Assembly: GCA_936450465.1 (NCBI GenBank)
Contig: OW388299.1
Span: 44,461,386-44,525,385, forward strand
Length of the DNA: 64,000 nt
Direction of reading: 5' to 3'
Source of the DNA: Gibbula magus
Taxonomy: Eukaryota; Mollusca; Gastropoda; Trochida; Trochidae
Under the pieces are notes generated by a model that did no database searches, was not told the DNA's origin, and was given only the letters and a program-made list of their open reading frames with translations. Both the position numbers and the translations under genes were made by a program. Shown here one piece after another: positions 37,548-48,564 of this stretch; positions within the stretch are counted from its first letter, which is position 1, and each line of letters opens with the position of its first letter.

Positions 37548-38989
37548 CAGGAATCGTGTTATTAATTATCCCTAAGGAAAAGGTTAAGATATCACACAAT
37601 AAGTCATTGCTCAGTCATCAAATTTATTATCAAAATTGGTTACACATTAATCCATATTCATTATAAATAATGTAGACCTTTGCAGTTTATTGTTTTACTT
37701 CCTATTTTTATCCTGGAATTATCAACATTTATTACATTATGAAAAAGAGCTCCTATTTGTTTCTAAAAATCCTGTTTCTGATAGGCTCATAGTTTCATAG
37801 GATCCTTTTCAATATTCTATTAAGCATCTGAGTGTAAGACTAAATCAGTAACACAGCAGAGAAGTAACCTGAAACCTCCGTGTATTAGCAAGCTGCTGTA
37901 TGCATCTCTGCCAGGGAGTGGTCACTCCCCAGGTCAACACCTGCAATTATGCAACATGCAGACCCTGGACTCACAGCCAGTAAATTATATATTTTAAATT
38001 TTGTTTTCCCCATCTTTATTTATTTTTCTTTATTGGAAAAGAAGATGTGGCATCACAAACTCATGTAGCTAGTTTTAATAGTCTTATCTTACTTCATCAC
38101 CAGTCATATTTACTTCACATATCTAATGTAAAATAAAACATTTGTTAACCCTTTTTAAATTTTTCCTATGCATCCTGTCACAATATTCAGTTCACAGGCT
38201 ATTCAATAGTTCTTATTTCACATTGATTACATCAAACATGTCCATAATATAGTATTACTCTTAAGCTGACATATGAAGTGCACATAAAATCTCATTATCT
38301 TCACAGTTCATTAAAACAGCTGTTTTAAGTGATTACCCCTGTGATCCATATTTGGGGTCACAAGATCACCAAATCTACAATTTAGAATCCCCATTGGCCA
38401 AAGAGTCTGTACATAAAATTTCAGCTTTCTAGAGCTTAAGGGACTGGAGAAAAAGATGAAAAATGATTTTTAGGTTGTGACCCCTGTGGCCCTTATTTGG
38501 GGTCACAGGGTTACTAAATCTACCATTTAGAATTTCCATCAGTCAAGGAGTCTGTAAATAAAAGTTCAGCTCTCTGGAGTCATTGGTTCTGGAGAAAAAG
38601 ATGAAAAATGATTTTTAGGTTATGACCCCTGGGGCCCTTATTTGGGGTCACAGGGTTACTAAATCTACAATTTAGAATTTCCATCAGTCAAGGAGTCTGT
38701 AAATAAAATTTCAGCTCTCTGGAGTCATTGGTTCTGGAGAAGAAGATGAAAATAGCTTTTAAGGTTATGACCCCTGGGGCCCTTATTTGGGGTCACAGGG
38801 TCACCAAATCTACAATTTAGAATCCCCATTGGCCAAGGAGTCTGTACATAAAATTTCAGGTCTCTAGAGTCATTGGTTCTGGAGAAGAAGTGGAAAAGTG
38901 AAAAGTTTACGGACGGACGGACGGAGGGATGGACGGACGACATCCCATGCCATAAGCCCATCGGGCCTTTCAGGCCTGATGAGCTAAAA
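37548..38989 (+). mobile_element. 1.44-kb element bounded by AGCTCATCAGG / CCTGATGAGCT with a tandem array
   Basis: The ends are an 11-base inverted pair ('agctcatcagg' at 37548, 'cctgatgagct' ending 38989). Inside, four units of about 141 bases (38340-38890) repeat 'cttatttggggtcacaggg', 'caaggagtctgta' and 'ggttctggagaa'. The array is followed by 'ttacggacggacggacgga'. A shorter inverted relative is at 27215-27745. Target duplications are not resolved, and there is no transposase. Confidence 0.7.
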
Positions 38990-38994
38990 ATGTT

Positions 38995-39460
38995 ACTTCA
39001 ATGAACTCGTTTGTCATTCATCCATAACCAACTTCTAAATGCCTAAAAGACGTTACTTTTCTTTATCAATCAAGTTCCCTCACGTTTCTGCTGGCCGTTT
39101 CCTTACGGACAACAATGACATGCCGTTTCTGTCAAAACGTGGCGACCTTGGAGAAAGTGAGTGAAGAGTAAACCTAGCATAACAACACTGTCAAACTCGT
39201 TTTGTTCAGAGGGTACCCTAGGGATGTGGCATATGAATCACAAGACATCACACATATGACGTTGTGTAGGCAAAAGGTTGACAACATCAGTTTGACGTGT
39301 GAACAAGCGAGTTGGACAACTATTAAACATTTGGCAAACATGTGTTGTCAAATTTATGTTGGCCCCTTTAAAAGTTTTTATTGGCTGTTTATATTCGCTA
39401 CTAGCAACAGAATGTGCTCAAACAGAGAGTGTCTAGGAAGAACTATCTAAGTACAGTGAG
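38995..39460. other. No gene recognised
   Basis: Intergenic sequence between two elements. The 82-codon frame at 39202-39450 has no recognisable motif. Confidence 0.45.
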
Positions 39461-39473
39461 TCAGATTTTTCTT

Positions 39474-39995
39474 CAGTCTGATTGAAATCAAAAGTTTTCC
39501 GAGGAATAAATGTTGCAAAATAGTGCATCTACCGGGATACGAACTCATATCGTTCAGAGGGTTTCTTGTGAAACCGTCTGATAACAGCCCGTAGACTCCC
39601 ACGTTCTGACAAAATTAAGTTAACCAATCACAAGACCTCCAACAAAAGCTTTCGGGGCAAGAAGCTAGGGGCAGTTAACTCCAAACTGCTAACCTTTCGT
39701 CTGTACCGAATGATTTCAAAATGGAGACCGTTTAAAAATTTTGATGTGATTGGTCAGCTACTTGACTGGGTTTTGTCTGCACTAAACAGGTACTGAACAC
39801 GCGCCTATACGAGGCGTTCTCAGACCTTGTAGCGAGGAATCTACAGAACCTGTTCTTATCCCGCTAGATGCATTATTTTGCAAAGTTTTATTTTGCAAAA
39901 TTTATTCCTCGGAACAAGGTCGAGATGCATTATTTTGCAAAGTTTTATTTTGCAAAATTTATTCCTCGGAACAAGGTCGATTTTTAATCAGACTG
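39474..39995. mobile_element. CAGTCTGATT-type TIR element with internal duplication
   Basis: Ends 'cagtctgatt' and 'aatcagactg', flanked by a 10-base duplication with one mismatch (gatttttctt at 39464-39473, aatttttctt at 39996-40005). Near the right end a ~54-base segment ('gatgcattattttgcaaagt' to 'cggaacaaggtcga') is present twice in tandem. It directly borders block B. Confidence 0.9.
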
Positions 39996-40727
39996 AATTT
40001 TTCTTGGGCCGATCCAGAGTTTACAGTAATGAGTTTAAACGAAGACCTCGGAGGAGTGTTTAAACCATTATCAAGAGCACTGCATTGTGGTTTTTCATCT
40101 TGTAAGAGCACAATATGGTCTGACAGTAGATAATTGGAATAGGAAGAAATACGTACACATGTTAGAAACACTTTTCTTTACTCTTTTATTATAAAAATGA
40201 AGTTGTACATATAATTCCACCAAATAACTCCATACCCTGTAATAACATAAACTGATCCATACAAAATCTATGAAAAGAAATGATAACAAAAAGGGGTATA
40301 TTTATCAAGAACATCTAAAAACTCTTTGAATATTCTACATTATATCTTTCTGTGTAAATGGGTAAAGTCATAATGTATTGCACAATAAATTACAATAAAA
40401 TTATAACAATGATTATAATTGATTGTACAAATTATACACGCAATCAACAATAAAGGTCATTACATTCACATGTAATATTTAAGGCAACATATTTTATTTG
40501 TGAAATGACTGAACGAATATCTTCAGGCATATGATAATTGGTTATGAGCCTTTCAGGGTTTTACGATTTTTTTTTAATTTTACAGATTAAAATGGCCTTA
40601 TTAAGCAAGATTGTCACACATTTGCTAAATTAATTACTAGATAGATTTGCAAGAAATTGTATCTTGTTATATATATAATGTGTTGTATATCATGCAACGT
40701 TTTTGGGCACCCAATCACAGAGATTAA

Positions 40728-41067
40728 AGGGACAGTAGCACGTTTTTTTGCTCAAATAAGTCGATGAAATGTATTTGAAAAATAATTTCACCAATCGTAA
40801 AACACCCTTCTCTCTTCAGAAAATCAAGTTAAAAATGAGTGTACATGGCTCAGTAAAGCCATTGGGATCGTTTTTGTCATTCGAAATAATAAAATGTGTT
40901 CACAATTAAATGGCCGCCATGCAATTTTTGCTTTATACGCAACAGCGTTATCACTACTACGGATAATTGATGTTTTACCCTCCATAGTACATTTAAATGG
41001 CATAAACTATCATTATAAATAGGAAATTTTAAAAAACGAATTAAGCAAAAAACATGCTCCTACCCCT
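40728..41067. mobile_element. TTAA-type MITE (block B only)
   Basis: A 340-base element between perfect TTAA duplications (40724-40727, 41068-41071), with ends 'agggacagtagcacg' and 'catgctcctacccct'. It is absent from the equivalent part of block A. Confidence 0.88.
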
Positions 41068-41140
41068 TTAAGGCAACATATATATGGTAATGATATATGG
41101 GGATCTGTTTTGCAACTCCAGGAGGAGTATACGGACCTTG

Positions 41141-41250
41141 GGTAGATTTTTTAAGCTCTCTTAGTGCTAAGATAGTCGTAAGTATCATACAATAACATTG
41201 GCTTATGACTATCTTAGGGCTAAGAGAGCTTCGAAAATCTAAGCCCAGTT
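41141..41250. mobile_element. Palindromic mini-MITE (block B only)
   Basis: 'gggtagattttttaagctct' through 'gctaagatagtcgtaag' is mirrored by 'cttatgactatcttag' through 'gagcttcgaaaatctaagccc', giving ~45-base arms with a ~20-base loop. Block A reads straight across this position ('cgatctgaaaagttcttgag'), so the palindrome is an insertion. Confidence 0.8.
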
Positions 41251-42202
41251 AAGCAATGTTCTTGAGGTTGGAGTCGCTTAACTTTACTTGTAATTCTATT
41301 TTTTTTTTACAGCCAATTTTCGGAATATTTTGAAAATTGTTCTAATTTTCTAAAAGGCTTTTAAAATAAACCAAGATTGTTTAAACTTCCAAATTCCATA
41401 AGAACTCTTAAATTTAAAATAGTATATAAGGTTTTATAAAATTTTAATCTGGGTCTTCCACTTCTCGCCACTTCTTTAACATTGACATTGGAAGGACACG
41501 TTAAAAGCTGTAAATAGAAACAAATCGAGAGTTTTTTTTCAAATGCACGAATAGCAAAACTTCTGCACTTGCTTCAAATTTCAAATTGCTTCAAATTTCA
41601 AATTGCTTCGAATTTCATTGTGATATATTTAACCAGTTTATAGTCATGAACCGACATGATTGCGCCATTGGTTTCTAGATTTTCAATATAAATCTGGAAG
41701 ACCCATATTTATTATTACCATTTTTATATCTCCAACACGAAAATGTATATGATTTTTGTTATACATACATATATACATATAAACATTTGTATAGCCCCAA
41801 TATCCAGCTAAGCTAAGCTGCTCAAAGGCGCTCTGTTTGCCCCCGATCATTGGATGTCACTGTTTAACGACACTCTTTGTCAATCTCAGCTCCATTTGGA
41901 GTGTGCAACTTTTGCAGCCACTAGGCGCACCAAGTTAAATCACCATGCTCATCCTTACGAGGTACCCATTCATAGCTGGGTGAACTAGGACACATAGTCA
42001 CATTATTTTGTCCAAGGATACTGCACGTTGCTGTAGCTGCAACTAGGTGTTATAATTTTGGCTTCTTAAAATCATTTTTTATCCTTACTGATCCACATTT
42101 TCTGACTTGTTATAAATATCATGAGCTACACATGATGCAACGTTGTAAAACTTTTTGGGCGCACCCAATCACAGAGATGACTAACCCAATCGTGGTCCAT
42201 GA

Positions 42203-45200
42203 TCATGATCTCTGGATCTGGTCCTGCATCTGCTTGAACTGTGCCTCGCTCACAAAGAACGGAGAATCGAGGAACGCGTAGCCCGCACTTATACCTCCCT
42301 CGTCTATATCGATTGACTTCGTCCTCATCATGTGTCCACATTCCATGTTCAAGAACTCTTTCTCAGAAGATCTGGAAGAGATTTATAGGCAAAGTTTTGT
42401 TTATGAGAAATTGGGCTTGGTTTTGGATTTGGTAAGGGTTTTGGATAAGGGAAGGGCTTGGGTTGGGTTAGAGTTAGGGTTAGGTTTTGGGTCAGGGCTA
42501 GGGTAGGGGTTGGGGTTTGGGTTGGGTTTGGATCATGGTTACAGTTATAAATTAGGGTTAGGTTAGGGTTAGGTTTGGGTAAGGTTTGGTTTAGGGTTAG
42601 GGTTAGTGCTGAGTTTGGCATTACTGCCCGACAAACTTAAGAAAAGCCTAAATGGAAACAATCCTGATCCAGGGCCTTCTCATAAATAAAGAGACCCTGT
42701 AACAAGGATAGTTATCATTTTAGTTTGTTCTTAAGTTTGAGGGGCAATAGACTTGAGGTACGGGCTCAGTTGAGATTGGGTTTGGGGTAATGAGTAGAAT
42801 AGGTACATGTAGGTACTGGGGCAAATATGTCTTGGTTATAGTTAGGCTATTGAAATCAATCTACAAGAAGTGTTCATAATTCTTTCTAAATACACCTGGA
42901 AGGATACGATGTGTTACAAAAATAACAAAAATAATAATATACATTTTAACGCCAGTGCAAGTACTGCTCAATGGCGGTACATTATTACCCTTACTAAGCA
43001 CTCCACGCGACCATATAGGTCCGTATCTCCTGTGTTCAGGTACTAATTTTAACAGGTGGATTGAGTGTAATGTGGATGAAGTGCCTTGCCCAGGGCACAG
43101 CGCAGTATAAGACCCAGATAAAAAATTGTTGGTGTCTCCACCGGGATTCGAACCGGGCCGTTGGCGTGAAAGGCAAGCAGCTAACCACCACGCCACTGTA
43201 CTCCATGAGGCTATGGCTAAGTGATGGTTTAGGGTTCAGTTTTAGGGTCTAGGAAAAGCTAGGTTTCGGTCTTAATGTTAATAAGTTATTCTTTCATGAA
43301 TTAATGGTAGACGAGAAGAGAAACAAACATTTCATCAACAATATGCTACGTACACATACATAAAAGCAACATATATGAGAAAATAAACAGTAAGGTATAA
43401 ACGCAAACAATGCTTATGATTTTGTATCTCATTTTGAACTGAACTCCTAATTCAGCACTTACCCTATATAAACACCAAAGACGCCAACCTCACTAACAAC
43501 TTCCTCTGCCGTGGATGTAAGACCCGATTTGACAAGGAAATTGGTCTGGGACGGTGGGAAGATTCTCTCCATCAGGATATAAGCATTCCGCTCTTTTGAG
43601 TCGATATGCTCCTCGAAGAACTTCTGAATGTCCTTTCCATAAAGATTATTTCCTGGTAGAAGAAAAAATTGCTTGAAGTAAATGCTTGATCAATAAATAA
43701 AGTTGCTTAACAAAAGTTACACTACTTCCTGACCACTAAGAAAAAGTAGCATATAACCATAAGGGTTGACCCTTGGGTCATTGCTATTGTTGTTGGAGTT
43801 TAAAGGGACAGAAGCACGTTATTGTAAATTTCATTTTTTCAAATTTCCCTTTTATAATGAAAGTTTATGTCATACATATTTACTATAGAGGGTAAAACAT
43901 CTTATCACACAAGCCAATTATTCGTAGTGGCAATAACGGTGTTGCGTATAAAGCAAAAATTGCATGGCGGCCATTTTATTGTGAACCCATTTTATTGTTT
44001 CGAATGACAAAAACGATTCCCATGGCTTTGCAGAATCATGAACACTCGTTTTTAAACTTGATTTTCCGAAGAGAGAAGGGTGTTTTACTATTGGCGACAT
44101 TATTTTTCAAATACAGTTCATCGACTTATTTCAACGAAAAAATTTGCTACTGCCCCTTTAACGTCTGCTTCCACTCTGTGAGCGATTTCGCCGACGGGCG
44201 GGTCATTGCTTTTTAGCCACATAGCCTTGTAGCCTTAGTGCAAATTTGCAGTAAGAGTGTTTGTCATGCACATTAGAAACTTGAATAACTGTCTAGAACT
44301 ATGATAATAAAATCATTGTATTAAAATTGTGGAATATAGTATTTGCTTTATAATAAAGCTATATATTACGTTATTTTACTCTTTCATCTATTTTAAGAAG
44401 AGACGGGCCTGCATAGTGAGTAAGAGTTATCTCCCTTGCAACAGAAAATTGACAACGACATGTAAAGTATAAGCGTGGACCAATCAGAGCGCTCGCTGTT
44501 GCCACATTACTACCTTGAGTGAAAAAACGGCTTTGGGTCGACTTGTAGATATGGCAACAAGAAGTGGTAGGTTCCATGATTGTTAATCGATAGGTAAATC
44601 AGCCAAGTATATGATTATATAAAGTTTTAATCGATTTCACGTCGTGTGAGCGTAGCGCGCTGCCGAGAAGACTAGTGGGGTCGAGCGAGGTGTTCGGCCT
44701 TTCTCGACTAACTGAAGGCGTGAAAATCGGGGGGTCATCTCAAACTCTTTTTTTTCTATTTTTTTTATTGGTGTGAAAAGCAATGACCCAAGGGCCTGTG
44801 GTTTTACCCTCTAAAGTAAATCTAAATGACAAAGAAATATCATTATAAATGGGAAAAACGTGCTACAGCCCTTTCAAAGTGACATCCATTGTGTTTCATA
44901 AAGTTTAATTTGGCTTTAATACATGCCAAAATACCATATGTGTTGATTTCACTTAAATAATTCCACTCAATTTGCATGTTAAGCCCCAATCGCCAAATTG
45001 ACATAACACGATTACTAGTTTACAAAGTAAATCGGTTTTTAATCAGAAATCTCTACTTTTATCTTTATATCATCACTTCTAAGTCGATCATCAACAAATG
45101 TATTTTTTTGGAAACAGTCAGTACTTCTCGTTAAAATAACGTCATTTATGACATTTGGCATATGTGACCCCCAACAACACACTGTCTGTCCCTGTAAGTT

Positions 45201-48200
45201 AATATCCCACCTCCCCCTTCTCTCTGTGGCTTCAGGACGTAGTTCTCAGGATGGGCCAGAGCAAGGTCAACAGCTTTGTCCCCGTCTTTTCCCTGGAACC
45301 AACAAATGTGATTCTACAATGGTTATTTACGATCAAACGATGGTTTTATCGGGCAGGGGTTTATCTGCCTTATTTGTGTATGAGAAGAAACACTGTAGTT
45401 TTAATAGGTTTAAGTGTTTAAGTTTTTTTTAAGTTAATTAGTATAGGTTTAGCTGGAGATCGCTCACCAGGTCTACGCTATGTTGCATTACAAACGTTGA
45501 TCGGATTCTGTCCACTGCTGCCTTGTCTGAGATAAATCTCTCCACAGATCCGGGTCGAGCCAGTTCCTGCTGGATCTTCTTGGTTCCAGCCAGTTGGTAC
45601 TGGATTGATGGACATTTGATAGCCATTGATTTCTCCATCATCAGTCTCGCGTCCCATTCCTTTAAGACAGTATTTTCAGAAATGCAACATTCAGAGATTG
45701 CACAGCAAGAAAACGTTAGGTTTCAATGTCTTGAATCCTTGTGGAAATCAAAAGCATTAAAATATTTCCGGATCAGGATCTTTAAGATTAAGATTTAAGA
45801 GTTTAAACTGAAAAATGTTAACAAACAAAAAATGGAAAATTTGAAAATCCAATCCAGTTGATGATTTGTGAAGACAGAACAGAAGAATTTCAATACGATT
45901 ATACTGTCCAAATCCACGCACATATTTACATCCAAAGGGTCATGGGCCAGCAAGGATTGTTCTCGAGGAGATTGATCGTACAAAGCCATTTGAAGATTGT
46001 TAATGAAAGGTCGGTTTTAGATGTCGTTGTTTTCAACATGTTTAAAACAGTCAAGTGATGATCACATAACCTCTGATCTTACACAACACTTGTTTGCCTT
46101 TGCATGTTTTATTATTGTATTGTAAATATTGTCTCTCATAAATTGCTGAGCAATTTCACGTACTATAGACAAATGATGAATTGATCAAATATTCTGTCGG
46201 TCTTTTCCTGGCAAAACAACCTAGCAGCAAAAGTTTGATGTTCAATGTCCGTCAAATCAAAAACACGTTTTTGATTGACTAGGTATTGATTTACCATTTG
46301 CAGATTTTTAAAGGAAATAACCAACCTAAAACTGTTTATTTTTGACGAACAATGAAATACTTAGATTTATCAGCGAAATTAACTGTCTATCAAGGTACAG
46401 TGAAAATGACTTAATTTTTCACTGTAACCACAAACTGATAAGTTGATGTAATAAAATATGATCTGATGGAATGAATTATATTATGATGTCACATTATTAC
46501 TGTGTTGACGGACTGTACATAGCAACCGCATGACATTGTGCATGGCGCAAATACAAGTAAAACGTAAGTTCTTGACAAATAACATGTTTATCTCATCTCA
46601 TGGGGTATAAAATATAACTTTCCACCTCACTCGATGAGATCAACATGGTATTAGTCAAGAAAAGATATTCTCTATTTTTTTGGCCAAAACCAATCTATAG
46701 AAGTTGATCACATCGAGAAATGACAAACACACTTTTTATTTACAAGACTCACTTCTGTCTGTTCAGGGCTATGTGCTCATGGAATAAACGAAAGCTGTAA
46801 ACAGACTTTCCGAATATTCACTAAACAACAATAACACACAAATGAAATATGAATAAAACAACAATAGAGAGTAAGGCTAGCTAGAAAATTTCGGTTTAAA
46901 TTAAAACATAGAATAATATCGACAAAATCATACCTGTACAAAAAAGGTATTAGCCAATACAACCAGTGTAAATAATGTTGTAGAGAAATAGAAACACTTG
47001 AGCACTTATTTTTCCATTGTGAGAAAACCCAACATCTTCTTTGTTAACTAGCAAATTGGTACAACTTAAAGATGTGCATCAGTCTCAATCTGGATATCAC
47101 AACAGTTCTACTATGAGACCCAAGGGCAAATATATTGACTTATCACATTTTTATAATAACTAAAGAATATATAAATAAAATAAGATTTAGCTCTGCTGAC
47201 CTAAATTTCCATCATCTCGTCAGTTCTTTGAAATATCATTATCACTTGGAAGGGTAATAATAATGCCCCAGGGGAAATATACCTTTGTCATGGTGACGTC
47301 ATTTACCTCTCTCTGCATATACCTATGTCCTAATTAATGTCCATAGGATTATAGCTAAAGGTGAGGTAAGTTGAGCTTGGCTTTAACACCACTTTCAAGA
47401 GTATTTCACTCATATAACGGCTGTTAGTATCATGGCAGGGAGAAAGCCCGCAAAGCCATGTGGCTATGCATTGTGGTGAAACCTGCTAGCAACGACTGGA
47501 ACTAGCGAACCACGGATGGTACTACTCTGAAATTCAGTGTAGCATTGCACCTAAACCTTACTGCGTGTAAAACAGTTCTCTACTGCAGACAAAGTTGCCG
47601 TGCCCCTGGCGGGATTCGAACCCAAGACCCCTTGATCCGAAGCCCCCGATTATAACTAAACAGTAAGTCCTGTAATAATTACCCCCACACTGTCCTTTGT
47701 TTTCATATCAATGAGATTGATATGGATAGCATACCTTGTGAGATGAGTATTCTTCAGGGCTATATCCGCTTCGGAGATATATAATAGCTACTTCTTCACC
47801 TGCACTACGAGAACAAAAACAGGGTCACGTTGACAGAATTATCCCGTATTTTAAACAAAAATATGATCACATGATAATCTGAATTTAAATTAATTAAGTA
47901 GTTATCTCCCACCAGTCCGACTTTCCGTCGAATGAAAGAACCACCAGCTGTCAGTGTTGAATTATGATGATACACATTCATACCCATGACTTTCATGTTA
48001 TTGCATTGATGTCACAGCAAATAATCTCTTCATATTTTCAACGATGATGACGGATCTGAACGTTTCGATGTGGGATAATAAATTTCACTTTTACACACCG
48101 TCATAGCACAGGCTCTTGGGTCATTGTGTTTCACAAAACAACAAAAAAAACGTTCCTGCGCTGAGAATGTAAAGTAATGAAAACAGTGTCCTCGGTCAAA

Positions 48201-48526
48201 TCTGTCAACTGTGCATGCATATGGCCATAAGCCTAGACCAATCAGAGCGCTTCGCTTCGGCCACACCCCTAATTCGCTTAATTGTCAACATTTGTTCTCA
48301 CTTTGTTACGAGTGACAACAGCTTTCGGTCGTCTTGCAGAAATGGCAATAAAGAAGGTAGGTTTAATGAATGTTGATTGATAGGTAAATCATTCAAATAT
48401 ATGATAAGTTTTAAACTATTACAGGTCGTGTGATTATAGGTCGGTCAAGAAGGCGAGTGGGGAAGAACGAATAACGAAGAACGAAGAATAGATTCTAGAT
48501 AAGGTCTGAAAATCGGGGGTCATTTC

Positions 48527-48564
<38 letters not shown>

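Larger units (their letters stand above)
40020..47475. repeat. Segmental duplication block B
   Basis: Partner of block A (27995-36480). It contains the authentic 3' exons of GSS (9-12). Insertions found only here are TTAA MITEs at 40728-41067 and 43804-44157, a palindromic MITE at 41141-41250 and a SINE at 42940-43205. The right boundary falls in the SINE at 47359-47640, the same repeat in which block A ends. Confidence 0.85.

Noticed and set aside
37500..39000. CRISPR-like or satellite array
   Set aside because: The repeat units are ~141 bases, adjacent without spacers, and inside a transposon-like element of a eukaryote; not CRISPR.
42349..42621. Minus-strand frame with Pro/Asn/Leu-rich repeats
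   Set aside because: Translation of the telomere-like GGGTTA array, not a protein.
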